Assembly: GCF_018835585.1 (NCBI RefSeq) | Contig: NZ_JAHGVE010000024.1 | Coordinates: forward strand, 1 to 64,000 | Reading direction: 5' to 3' | DNA length: 64,000 bases | Origin: Pelorhabdus rhamnosifermentans | GTDB taxonomy: Bacteria > Bacillota > Negativicutes > UMGS1260 | Translations under genes and position numbers: made by a program | Notes under the pieces: model-generated | The model's database searches: none | The model's input: only the letters and a program-made list of their open reading frames with translations | What the model was told of the DNA's origin: nothing | Shown here: positions 46,997 to 54,699 of the stretch, one piece after another | Layout of the letters: every line of letters starts with the position of its first letter | How positions within the stretch are numbered: position 1 is the first letter of the stretch

Positions 46997-47794
46997 ATGA
47001 ATTTATCGCTAAGTGAAGTCTTGCAGGTACCAGACGCAGGTATTGTTGCAGTTGTAGGAGCAGGCGGGAAAACAGCATTGATTTTAGCTTTATCACAGGA
47101 AGCCCAATGTCGGGGATGTTCTTGTTTGATTACAACAACAACAAAGATGTCAAGGGACCAAATAAGTCCCTTGAAGGTGCTGTTAGAAGTACCAATGCTT
47201 GTGGATAAATCTGTTGATAATTCTGTGGAAAACTGGGATGGAAAGAGTATTTGTGTGTGGGCCTCGGCATGTGAAATAGGTAAGTTGAGAGGGATTTTAC
47301 CTACTGAAATTGATGCTCTTTACCAAACTTATCCCCAACTGTTAATGTTCGTAGAAAGTGATGGTGCAAGAGGGTGTTGGGTCAAAGCACCTGCTGATTG
47401 GGAGCCTGTTGTACCTGTAACATCGTACATCACACTAGGAGTTTTAAATGTGAAAGCACTTGGTTATCGCTTGGATTCAGCTATTGTACATCGAGCAGAG
47501 CAAGTCACAAAATTGCTTAACAAAGCGCCGGATGAAAGGCTTGAAATGCCGGATTTACTGGATTTAGCAACGCATGCTGAAGGGATCTTTCGCCAAACTT
47601 ATGGAAGACGTATTCTGGTTTTTACTGGGGGAGAGACCTTGACAGGCATGCAACAAGAGCTTCTTGTGCATTATTTTCGTCACAGTGTTTGTCAGTCAGC
47701 TTATGCCATTGAACGCTTCGTTATCTTAGGACGAAAGGAAGCGTCTTTTACGGTTCTTGCTGTAGAAACGAACAAGTTATCCCCTTGTGGATAA
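46997..47794 (+). CDS. yqeC: YqeC, selenium-dependent molybdenum hydroxylase accessory protein
   Basis: 265-residue protein with a P-loop-like VVGAGGKTALILAL near the N-terminus and VESDGARGCWVKAPADWEPV, which identify YqeC (selenium cofactor biosynthesis / YqeC family). It accompanies xanthine dehydrogenase-type selenoenzymes. ATG 46997 follows GGGAG. A local amino-acid repeat (VDKSVDNSVEN, about 69-79) is encoded by three DnaA-box-like 9-mers spaced exactly 12 bases apart, and its last codons and stop lie on another DnaA box. Confidence 0.88.
   Translation: MNLSLSEVLQVPDAGIVAVVGAGGKTALILALSQEAQCRGCSCLITTTTKMSRDQISPLKVLLEVPMLVDKSVDNSVENWDGKSICVWASACEIGKLRGILPTEIDALYQTYPQLLMFVESDGARGCWVKAPADWEPVVPVTSYITLGVLNVKALGYRLDSAIVHRAEQVTKLLNKAPDERLEMPDLLDLATHAEGIFRQTYGRRILVFTGGETLTGMQQELLVHYFRHSVCQSAYAIERFVILGRKEASFTVLAVETNKLSPCG
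47200..47232. repeat. Three phased DnaA-box-like 9-mers inside yqeC
   Basis: TGTGGATAA at 47200 (perfect), TGTTGATAA at 47212 and TGTGGAAAA at 47224, each exactly 12 bases apart and all in the same orientation. Confidence 0.75.
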
Positions 47795-47904
47795 CAGCGT
47801 GAGAAAGTAAGAAACAGGTTGTTGATAAATGCTGCTGAGTATTGAAATTCAAGGGAAAACACAAGTGGATAATCTTGTGGATAACCTGTTGAAAAGGTGG
47901 ATAA
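47786..47904. repeat. DnaA-box cluster between yqeC and mocA
   Basis: TGTGGATAA 47786 (perfect, covering the yqeC stop), TGTTGATAA 47820, AGTGGATAA 47864, TGTGGATAA 47876 (perfect), TGTTGAAAA 47887, GGTGGATAA 47896; all in the same orientation. A box of opposite sense (TTATCCCCT) lies at 47778. It fills the 112-base gap before the preferred mocA start. Confidence 0.78.
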
Positions 47905-47906
47905 GT

Positions 47907-48509
47907 GTGTGGGTGAATCATAAGATCGGTGTCATTGTTCTTGCTGCAGGATTCGCGAATCGAATGGGAAAAGAGAAATTGCTATTATCTTTTCGTGGCA
48001 AGCCGTTGCTCAGTTATGCACTGAATTTGATTGAAAAATTACCTGTTAAAGAAAAAATTGCTGTAATTGGCGAACCCAAACAGCCATTGCAAAGCCTTTG
48101 CGCTCAGTATCATATTTCGAGTATTTATAATAAGAACAGGCATTTAGGACAAGCATCTTCGATTGCTTGTGGGGTGTCTTATTTGCCTCAAGATCTTGAG
48201 GCTTTCCTTTTTGTTGTTGGGGATCAGCCATTTCTAACGGGAAAACTGGTTGACAAATTAATTAATATCTGGCAAACTTATAAAAGTAGTCAAATAATTA
48301 TTCGTCCTTACTTTGAAGGACGAGGATATCATCCTGTATTGTTTGGTGCTGACTGGAGAGAAGAACTCTTGTCTTTAACAGGTGATGCGGGTGGGCGAAC
48401 TTTAATTCAACGTCATCCAGAGTGTGTGGTACCTGTATACTGGGATAACGGAGATGAATTTGTCGATATTGATACATTAGATGATTATGCATTTTGGAAT
48501 CAATTATAA
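47907..48509 (+). CDS. mocA: MocA-like molybdenum cofactor nucleotidyltransferase
   Basis: 200-residue nucleotidyltransferase of the MocA/MobA-like family that adds CMP or a similar nucleotide to molybdopterin: VIVLAAGFANRMGKEKLLL at the start, VVGDQPFLTGKLVDKL in the middle. GTG 47907 is chosen because AAGGTGG lies six bases upstream and the family begins here; the 26 codons upstream in frame are made of DnaA-box repeats (VDNLVDNL). It forms an operon with the permease and yqeC. The hydroxylase itself is not in the window. tRNA-Ala begins five bases after its stop. Confidence 0.85.
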   Translation: MWVNHKIGVIVLAAGFANRMGKEKLLLSFRGKPLLSYALNLIEKLPVKEKIAVIGEPKQPLQSLCAQYHISSIYNKNRHLGQASSIACGVSYLPQDLEAFLFVVGDQPFLTGKLVDKLINIWQTYKSSQIIIRPYFEGRGYHPVLFGADWREELLSLTGDAGGRTLIQRHPECVVPVYWDNGDEFVDIDTLDDYAFWNQL

Positions 48510-48514
48510 GTTGT

Positions 48515-48590
48515 GGGGGCGTAGCTCAGTTGGGAGAGCGTTTGGCTCGCATTCAAAAGGTCAGGGGTTCGATTCCCCTCGTCTCCACCA
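48515..48590 (+). tRNA. tRNA-Ala (anticodon CGC), integration site
   Basis: 76-base cloverleaf with encoded CCA. Acceptor GGGGGCG pairs with CGTCTCC and contains the G3-U70 pair that specifies alanine; anticodon loop CTCGCAT gives CGC; T-loop TTCGATT. It starts five bases after mocA. An integrase gene lies 130 bases away, so its 3' part is the probable attachment site. Confidence 0.95.
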
Positions 48591-48599
48591 GTAAATTCA

Positions 48600-48627
48600 A
48601 GTCTTCGCAGGAATGCGAGGACTTTTA
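48600..48627 (+). terminator. Terminator of mocA/tRNA-Ala transcript
   Basis: AGTCTTCGCA pairs with TGCGAGGACT (one G-T pair) around GGAA, followed by T residues. Its TTCGCA-loop-TGCG core resembles the terminator after tRNA-Lys. Confidence 0.88.
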
Positions 48628-48630
48628 TTA

Positions 48631-48659
48631 TGTCACCTAGTGACAGTATTGGTGACAGT
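48631..48659. repeat. GTGACAGT direct repeats and TGTCACC/GGTGACA inverted repeat near the left attachment site
   Basis: GTGACAGT occurs at 48640 and 48652, and TGTCACC 48631 pairs with GGTGACA 48651. Position between tRNA and integrase suggests arm-type binding sites for integrase or excisionase. Confidence 0.45.
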
Positions 48660-48710
48660 CACTTAAAAATCATTATTAATTTAGACAAACATTCGCCAAC
48701 ACAAAGAAAG

Positions 48711-48735
48711 AGCAGACCATTTTATTTGGCCTGCT
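48711..48735 (-). terminator. Hairpin at the integrase stop codon
   Basis: AGCAG-x-CCA pairs with TGG-x-CTGCT; it spans the integrase stop, with T-rich flanks on both strands. Confidence 0.6.
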
Positions 48736-49936
48736 TTTTTTGTGCCTGTTTTGCCTTTTCTGTTGCCTGTTGTACGAAATCTCCTAAAGTATTAGCTGTT
48801 TCCTTTTCGGCTGATTTTAATAGGTGAGCGTAAATATTCATAGTGGTTGATGTTTGGGCATGTCTTAATTTGCCGGATACAGTTCGAACATCGGTGCCAC
48901 TTGCAATTAAATATGTTGCCGTCATGTGTCTAAACATGTGAGGGCTTATTGATGGCAATCCCTCCCGAATAGTGAATCTCTTAATCCAAGTATAAAAACT
49001 ATCCGGGTGTGCCGGAGTACCATTCCATGTAGTGAAGACTAAGCCTGATTCATGCCACTTATCACCAATCAGTAATTTCTTTTCTTTCTGTTTTACCTGT
49101 TGGTGCCTTAATAAATCAGTGACATATGGCGGTATAGAAATGTCGGCGTTACTGGCTTTGTTTTTAGTTCCTTTTAATTTTATACCACTTTTTGGCGTGT
49201 AAACTGATGCAGACTCTATTTTAAGGGTATTTTCTTCAAAGTTTACGCATTCCCATTTAAGACCGAATATTTCTTCACGCCGCAAGCCACCAGAAAAGGC
49301 AAGGTGTACCATTAGCTGATATTTAAGGTCTTCATTTTCAATAGCTAACAAGAAATTTCCTAATTCTTCTTGCGTATACACTTGTTTGACTTTGTGCTCT
49401 ACTTTTGGTGGGTCAACTCTTTCAACTGGATTATAGGGCAGCATATTCCACTGTACTGCCTTAGCAAAGAGGCTATGTAGTAAGGAAAAGTGTTTTCTTA
49501 TAGTATTGGAAGATAGTCTGTCTTTTGTTTTGCTAATTCCCGGCTCTGCCATATTTTTTAAAAATGCTTGTATATGCCTAGGTTCAATTTGGTCTATGCG
49601 TTTTTTGCCTAATGCTTGCTTTATTCTGGTAAATAGATTTTCATTGTAGGCTAATGTCTTTATTTCATGGTTTTTTAAGGCATAATTTTCTTTCCAATAG
49701 TCGTAAAACTGGGATAAAGTCATTTTACCGCTGTTTGATGATTCACCTTTTTCAATATCCTGCTGGAATAACGCAAGTTGCTTTCTGGCTTCTTGCTCTT
49801 GCTTATCAGGACTGTCACTGGTGACATGAACAGTCTTTGTGTGGCGAATTCTTTTGCCGCCACCGTCAAAACCGCCTGATACAGTTAATTTCCAGCTATG
49901 TATACCTGTCTTTTGAACGCTACCATAACTCGCCAT
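48722..49936 (-). CDS. int: Tyrosine recombinase (phage-type integrase)
   Basis: 404-residue integrase in three parts: N-terminal arm-binding domain (about 1-65, with GGFDGGGKRIRHTKT), SAM-like core-binding domain (about 70-175) and catalytic domain. Catalytic residues visible: R219 in SGGLRREE, H333-x2-R336 in SPHMFRHM, H359 in KLRHAQTS, and nucleophile Y369 in NIYAH. It is transcribed toward tRNA-Ala and should integrate the element there. Four bases separate it from the upstream zinc-finger gene, so the two are one transcript. Confidence 0.95.
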   Translation of the reverse strand: MASYGSVQKTGIHSWKLTVSGGFDGGGKRIRHTKTVHVTSDSPDKQEQEARKQLALFQQDIEKGESSNSGKMTLSQFYDYWKENYALKNHEIKTLAYNENLFTRIKQALGKKRIDQIEPRHIQAFLKNMAEPGISKTKDRLSSNTIRKHFSLLHSLFAKAVQWNMLPYNPVERVDPPKVEHKVKQVYTQEELGNFLLAIENEDLKYQLMVHLAFSGGLRREEIFGLKWECVNFEENTLKIESASVYTPKSGIKLKGTKNKASNADISIPPYVTDLLRHQQVKQKEKKLLIGDKWHESGLVFTTWNGTPAHPDSFYTWIKRFTIREGLPSISPHMFRHMTATYLIASGTDVRTVSGKLRHAQTSTTMNIYAHLLKSAEKETANTLGDFVQQATEKAKQAQKKQAK

Positions 49937-49940
49937 TAGC

Positions 49941-50966
49941 TTACACTTCCTTTTTTAGTAAACGGTCTTTTTCTTTTCTTAGCAATGGCAAAATTTCTTC
50001 ATGTTCATAACCTTCATCTATTAATTTTTCACCGTACTCTAAAACCTTATCTTTTATTGTTTGGGCATATTGTTTTCCAGCACCATCAAACTTTCCTCTT
50101 ACCAGCCATTGGCGCAGTACACTGTTAATTTTCCCAATGGGGTTGCTACTGTGCCATTTTTGCTTACAATCTGTATTTTTGCAATAGCGTCTACTATCTG
50201 TGGTTAGTGCGCCACAAAACTTGCAAATATTGAACTTTTGAGAGTTTGATATCATTTCTAAAACAAAAATCATTAGAGGATCGGTTATTGTACTTTGTAC
50301 GATTGTTAAACCATTTTCTGTTATAAAATTGGTAGATGTTAACTCTATTTTTTTTGATATATTTTTATATAGTTGCTCTGATAACCAGTTTTGTTTTGCT
50401 CGAAGTTTACCTTTGGAGAGTAAATCTTTATCGGTTTGATGAACACGTATCCCTATATAATCATCTGGCATATCAACGTGTATATTTATATCTAGTGTGC
50501 TGTAGATCGTATTATTTGCAAATTGAATAGCAGCTATTTCATTCCCTATGGGAACAAGCATACTTAAGGATATATAAATGGAGTCTTTTCCTTTTTGATC
50601 GTTTAATACATCAGCGAGTTTTTTACACAGTGTATGAATGTCTTTAGTCTGTCTAATCACTAACAAAGTGTAAAGTTTGAGCAGTGATGCACTAATCTCT
50701 TCATTAGTAGCATTCTTCATAGTAAAAATGTTCCCATATTTTTTACAATAATTTGGAAACTGGTTGATGAAAAATTCGTGCCTGGATTCAGTCAACTTAG
50801 GAAGTCTAACGGTCACAAAATACTTTTCGTTTTCATTGATAGTACCGAAAAAATCTCTTAGTAATTGATAAGTGTCAATAATAAAATCATTAACACTTGG
50901 CATAGTTTTGGTTATTGGGAATTTCGGCATAAGCTTAACTTGGGCTGGTAAAATATTTCTTGTCAC
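49941..50966 (-). CDS. Zinc-finger protein of unknown function co-transcribed with integrase
   Basis: 341-residue protein I do not recognise. Near its C-terminus it has C248-x2-C251-x10-C262-x4-C267 (KFNICKFCGALTTDSRRYC), a treble-clef-like zinc site that recalls CGNR/ABATE-type zinc fingers with the arginine pair before the third cysteine. The C-terminal 60 residues are charged and helical. The N-terminal 240 residues give no motif. It starts the leftward transcript that ends with integrase, the place where an element repressor or excision regulator would be expected. DNA binding is inferred from the finger only. Confidence 0.65.
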   Translation of the reverse strand: MTRNILPAQVKLMPKFPITKTMPSVNDFIIDTYQLLRDFFGTINENEKYFVTVRLPKLTESRHEFFINQFPNYCKKYGNIFTMKNATNEEISASLLKLYTLLVIRQTKDIHTLCKKLADVLNDQKGKDSIYISLSMLVPIGNEIAAIQFANNTIYSTLDINIHVDMPDDYIGIRVHQTDKDLLSKGKLRAKQNWLSEQLYKNISKKIELTSTNFITENGLTIVQSTITDPLMIFVLEMISNSQKFNICKFCGALTTDSRRYCKNTDCKQKWHSSNPIGKINSVLRQWLVRGKFDGAGKQYAQTIKDKVLEYGEKLIDEGYEHEEILPLLRKEKDRLLKKEV

Positions 50967-51097
50967 AACTTCATACGCCTCCTTGTTGTTACGATTATAT
51001 CATTGTATGATTAGAGATGTCAACAAGGTATTGATGATGAAAACCGAATAAGTTCCTCTTGTTCACTCAGAGGATGATGAAAAGGAGAGATTATATT

Positions 51098-51430
51098 ATG
51101 CCTGATAATCCGGCATGCGCCGCCAGAAAAAAGATGGTTGCTCGAAAAAAAGAAGGGCAACAACGGCGGCGTAACTCTTGGGAGAAGATCGTAAAGATCA
51201 GAACAGAAAATTGTATCACAATAGATAATGTTATTAATAAACCCATTGATAAAATCAAAAGTTCATGGGACAGTGAATTAATATACTTCACAGCGAACAA
51301 TATATCAGCTTGTAAACGCAAAGAAGAAAAAGAAAATGAGCAAGTCAATACAAAACCATCAATAGTGGATATTAATTTATTTAATGGAAAATCACCGTTG
51401 CCAACAAAATGGAAATACGTTACACAATAG
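51098..51430 (+). CDS. Basic protein of unknown function, first rightward gene of the element
   Basis: 110 residues; very basic N-terminus (ARKKMVARKKEGQQRRRNSW) and no recognisable domain. ATG 51098 has AAGGAG about eleven bases upstream. It is the first gene transcribed away from the integrase operon, in the position of an early control gene. Basic composition suggests nucleic-acid binding, but nothing more can be supported. Confidence 0.5.
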   Translation: MPDNPACAARKKMVARKKEGQQRRRNSWEKIVKIRTENCITIDNVINKPIDKIKSSWDSELIYFTANNISACKRKEEKENEQVNTKPSIVDINLFNGKSPLPTKWKYVTQ

Positions 51431-51471
51431 CCATCTACGGGTGGTTTCACTTTTATAGGAGGAGTTTTAAA

Positions 51472-51669
51472 ATGGCAAATAAAGATATTAGAGTGAAAAT
51501 AGCGTTATCACTTATTCCTAAATGGAAGATTGCCGAAATGGTTGGAATTGCTGATGCAACTTTCAGTAGATGGTTACGTAGAGAATTGTCAGAAGAGAAA
51601 AAGCAGCGAATTTTAGTAGCTATAGATAAATTGGCAAAGGGGGCTACTAATAATGGCACTTGTCAATAA
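51472..51669 (+). CDS. Small helix-turn-helix protein
   Basis: 65-residue protein with a helix-turn-helix: IAEMVGIADATFSRWLRREL, resembling phage Cro/XRE-like or transposase-type HTH. ATG 51472 follows AGGAGG. It overlaps the next gene by 17 bases. Likely regulator of the element. Confidence 0.65.
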   Translation: MANKDIRVKIALSLIPKWKIAEMVGIADATFSRWLRRELSEEKKQRILVAIDKLAKGATNNGTCQ

Positions 51670-51883
51670 AGCGGAACTTGCAAAATATCTTGACTCTACA
51701 GGAAAAATTGTTACTGATTGGACAGTCTTTCATTGGTATAAGCAAGAAGGGATGCCTTGCATCCGTATAGGCCGAAGGGTATTTTTTCAAACAGAGTCAG
51801 TCGAAAAATGGTTACATGAGCGTGAAAGCGGCGACCAGAAGGAAAAGCCAGTTGAATATGGCAAGCTACGGCAGATTAATTAA
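51653..51883 (+). CDS. Excisionase-type helix-turn-helix protein
   Basis: 76-residue protein of the helix-turn-helix/MerR-like excisionase type: VNKAELAKYLDSTGK, then HWYKQEGMPCIRIGRRVFFQ and SVEKWLHERE, the usual wing and C-terminal helix pattern. It may act as excisionase or transcription regulator. Translationally coupled to the small HTH gene before it. Confidence 0.75.
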   Translation: MALVNKAELAKYLDSTGKIVTDWTVFHWYKQEGMPCIRIGRRVFFQTESVEKWLHERESGDQKEKPVEYGKLRQIN

Positions 51884-51894
51884 GACAAATAAAA

Positions 51895-52500
51895 ATGCCG
51901 CTATTCGGCGATAGCAGCATAAATGAGGTGATATATACGATTTGTTACAATAATTATACCACAAACGGAGAAAAACCGCCAATTTTAGACGTATTGAGCG
52001 ATTATTATGGAATTATTCCTAAAACAAGAGGTCGACGTGGATGTTGCTTATCAATATTTCAACAAGAAAGAACCCCGTCAATGATTATTTATATTGATCA
52101 AGATAGATATTATGATTTTTCCAGTGGCAAGTACGGTGACAGTTTTGATTTACTTCAAATGGCTACTGGAAAAAGTTATGCCGAACTTCGTAAAGAGTAC
52201 GGTTTTACTCCTGATGCCGATACCATAAGACGGCGTAAGCAAGATAGAAAAAAGGAGCAGCGATTTCAGCAACAATTAAAAGCTTGTTGGATTCGAATGG
52301 TTCAGTTACTTCACAAAACTTATGCTGCTGAAAAAATAGTCAAAGGTGTACCAACGGATAGAAACCTTTCTTTAATGTCGGATGCTTTCTTTGTTCGTGA
52401 GATCGCAGAACATATTCTCGCTCTGCTGGAATCAGGGGAGCGATTGAAAGAGCAACACGGATTATGGTTAGCGGAAGATCGAGGGTTATTTGATGGCTAA
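51895..52500 (+). CDS. Primase-like protein with degenerate CHC2 domain
   Basis: 201 residues. The segment LDVLSDYYGI ... ERTPSMIIYIDQDRYYDFSS, ending GKYGDSFDLLQMATG, follows the DnaG-type CHC2 primase zinc domain almost throughout, but the histidine and the CxxC pair are replaced (FQQ for the H position, DFSSG for CFGCG). It keeps the fold outline and not the metal site. No catalytic TOPRIM domain follows; the C-terminal half is helical and basic. ATG 51895 has no ribosome site, so translation might begin further in. It overlaps the SF3-like ATPase gene by eight bases and probably works with it in element replication. Confidence 0.68.
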   Translation: MPLFGDSSINEVIYTICYNNYTTNGEKPPILDVLSDYYGIIPKTRGRRGCCLSIFQQERTPSMIIYIDQDRYYDFSSGKYGDSFDLLQMATGKSYAELRKEYGFTPDADTIRRRKQDRKKEQRFQQQLKACWIRMVQLLHKTYAAEKIVKGVPTDRNLSLMSDAFFVREIAEHILALLESGERLKEQHGLWLAEDRGLFDG

Positions 52501-54238
52501 AAAATCAGATCCAGAATATGACGAATACGGATGTAGGAAAGTACAGCAAGCAGATGCAGGGGAAGAAGATTCAAAGAAACCTAGCCAATCAGACATATTA
52601 CTAGGGATCGTTAATGAGTGTCAACTGTTTCATGATGAATTGAAAGAACCATACGTTAAATTTAAGGTTCATAATCATGTGGAGGTTTGGCCCGTCCGTT
52701 CAACGCTTTTTAAACGGTGGCTAGTCGGTCAGTTTTATTATTTGACGGGCAGAGGGTGTAATTCGGATGCTATTAATCAGGCTTTGAATGTTGCGGAAGC
52801 TAAGTCGCTATTTGACGGTATCATGATTAAGTTGTCTTTACGATGTGCCGAATGCGAGGGTATTTTCTGGTATGACCTAGCTAACGACTTATGGGAAGCC
52901 GTTAAAATCAGTCCTGATGGTTGGGAGATTATGAAATCACCTATTCTGTTTAGGAGATTTGCCAATACGGCAGAGCAGGTTAAGCCGTCAAGGAATGGTG
53001 ATATTCATTTACTTAGAAAATTCGTTAATCTAAAAAATGATAACGAGTTCAATTTATTAGCCGTGTATCTTGTCTCTTGCTTGATTCCGGATGTTCCTAA
53101 AATAATTGTTCCGTTGTCGGGAGAAAAGGGTGCAAGCAAGTCAACTATGTTGAGGATACTTCGGCGACTAATTGACCCTGCGGCGAAGGAACTATTAACC
53201 ATGCCACATGATCAAAAAGAATTGCCGTTAACACTGTATAAAAACTATATGCCTGCTTTCGATAATTTGAGCAATCTTAATGAATGGCAGTCAGATGTTT
53301 TATGTTGTGCAGCAACGGGTGGAGGAATTAGTAAACGCAAGCTTTATACGGATGATGACGAAGTTATATTATCTTTTCTGCGTTGTGTAACTCTGAATGG
53401 AATAAACACGGTGGCAACAAAACCGGACTTATTGGACAGGTCGATTCCTTTTGAATTGGAACGTATTGATGGGGACCACAGACAAACAGAACGGCAATTC
53501 TGGAAAGCGTTTGAGGAAGTAAGACCCCTTATATTAGGTGGGATGTTCGATATTCTTGTTAGAGCGATGACAATTTATCCGACAGTTAAGCTAGATAAGT
53601 TGCCTAGAATGGCAGATTTTTGTCAATGGGGATATGCAATTGCTGAATCAATGGGCGAGTGGTCAGGTGATGAATTTTTAATGGCTTATTATCGCAATAT
53701 CGGACGTGCTAATGATGAAGCGATTCGTAATAGTCCTGTAGCCAATGCAGTTATCATTTTTATGAACAGTCGAGCCGTTTGGAACGGTTCTGCTGCTGAC
53801 TTGCTAAAAGAACTAGGGAACGTTGCATTTCGTGAAAGGATAGATACCAATAGTAAAACATGGCCAAGGTCGGCGGTAGCCCTTGCGAAACGACTGAAGC
53901 ATTATAAGAGTAATTTTGCAGATGCTGGAATCATGTATAAATCCGAGTATAACTCAAAATCAAACTCTAACCATATCTACTTCCAAAAGGTAGTGAATTA
54001 TACCCAGAATACCCAGTGTGCCCAGAAAACACAGGAAAATCAAGGGGTTATTAGTCTGGGAACGAGTCTGGGTATAGAAACTAACAATTGCATTCCCAGT
54101 AGAATACCCAGTGTACCCAGTGACGTACCCAGTGGCACGAAACCAGATTCTATAAGGGCTTACGGGAATACTGGGAATACTGGGAACAACTCCCCCACAT
54201 TTGGAGAAACAAAATATTATGAAGGAACGATAGAATGA
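52493..54238 (+). CDS. SF3-like replication ATPase/helicase
   Basis: 581-residue protein. A P-loop of the phage/plasmid replication type is present: PLSGEKGASKSTMLRILRRL at about 210-230, followed by a Walker B-like YMPAFDNLSNL and a sensor-like GINTVATKPDLLDRSIPFEL. The N-terminal half resembles primase-polymerase-associated regions but no catalytic signature is clear. The C-terminal ~90 residues are low complexity (NTQNTQ, IPSRIPSVPSDVPSG, NTGNTGNN) because the DNA there is a repeat array. It is the likely initiator helicase of the element. ATG 52493 is eight bases after GAGG. Confidence 0.78.
   Translation: MAKKSDPEYDEYGCRKVQQADAGEEDSKKPSQSDILLGIVNECQLFHDELKEPYVKFKVHNHVEVWPVRSTLFKRWLVGQFYYLTGRGCNSDAINQALNVAEAKSLFDGIMIKLSLRCAECEGIFWYDLANDLWEAVKISPDGWEIMKSPILFRRFANTAEQVKPSRNGDIHLLRKFVNLKNDNEFNLLAVYLVSCLIPDVPKIIVPLSGEKGASKSTMLRILRRLIDPAAKELLTMPHDQKELPLTLYKNYMPAFDNLSNLNEWQSDVLCCAATGGGISKRKLYTDDDEVILSFLRCVTLNGINTVATKPDLLDRSIPFELERIDGDHRQTERQFWKAFEEVRPLILGGMFDILVRAMTIYPTVKLDKLPRMADFCQWGYAIAESMGEWSGDEFLMAYYRNIGRANDEAIRNSPVANAVIIFMNSRAVWNGSAADLLKELGNVAFRERIDTNSKTWPRSAVALAKRLKHYKSNFADAGIMYKSEYNSKSNSNHIYFQKVVNYTQNTQCAQKTQENQGVISLGTSLGIETNNCIPSRIPSVPSDVPSGTKPDSIRAYGNTGNTGNNSPTFGETKYYEGTIE
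54003..54184. repeat. CCCAG/CTGGG repeat cluster (candidate iterons)
   Basis: Seven CCCAG (54003, 54012, 54021, 54095, 54107, 54116, 54128) and four CTGGG (54056, 54068, 54171, 54180) in 182 bases, spaced 9 or 12 bases within groups, at the 3' end of the ATPase gene. Arrays of this kind can be replication origins of the encoded initiator. Confidence 0.6.
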
Positions 54239-54699
54239 AACCACTTCGTGATTTAGAACGAATCGGAATTGATGTATATTTGTCCGATAAGGGCAAACTA
54301 AAATATCGCAGTAGGCAGCCACCAGATAAAGGGGCTGCTTTTTTGTTGGATGAATTAAAAATCTGCAAGGATGAGGTTATAAGTTATTTACAAGCCAACA
54401 GAATGGACGCGCAAACAGCAATTCAACAGGCACATGATAAAACATTAGGGCAAGCTGTTTTAATTGAATGCAGGCCTGAATATGCAGAGATTTGGGATGG
54501 ACCGTTATGGTTGTGTCCTGATGATAAAGCCAAGCAACAGGTACAGCAAAAGTACCCTGATGATTTTACCCTGTCGGCAAAAGAGTTTTTCGATATATGT
54601 CACTTGATTGTAGCTGATGGGCAACAGACTGCCGTACCTTTGATTAAGGCAATGAAGCTATTCAGAGGTAGCCTACAAACAAAGGAGGTGAATGCGTGA
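54235..54699 (+). CDS. TubC_N-like small protein
   Basis: 154-residue protein starting within the last codons of the ATPase gene (ATGA overlap). Residues about 1-52 (LRDLERIGIDVYLSDKGKLK, then LDELKICKDEVISYL) follow the pattern of TubC_N-terminal docking-type domains seen in mobile-element proteins next to primases. The remainder (about 70-150) is unrecognised. It overlaps the nuclease gene. Function unknown, probably an accessory to replication. Confidence 0.6.
   Translation: MKPLRDLERIGIDVYLSDKGKLKYRSRQPPDKGAAFLLDELKICKDEVISYLQANRMDAQTAIQQAHDKTLGQAVLIECRPEYAEIWDGPLWLCPDDKAKQQVQQKYPDDFTLSAKEFFDICHLIVADGQQTAVPLIKAMKLFRGSLQTKEVNA

Noticed and set aside
47829-47906. N-terminal extension of MocA starting at ATG 47829
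   Set aside because: The extra 26 residues are encoded by DnaA-box repeats, do not fit the family start, and GTG 47907 has a better ribosome site.
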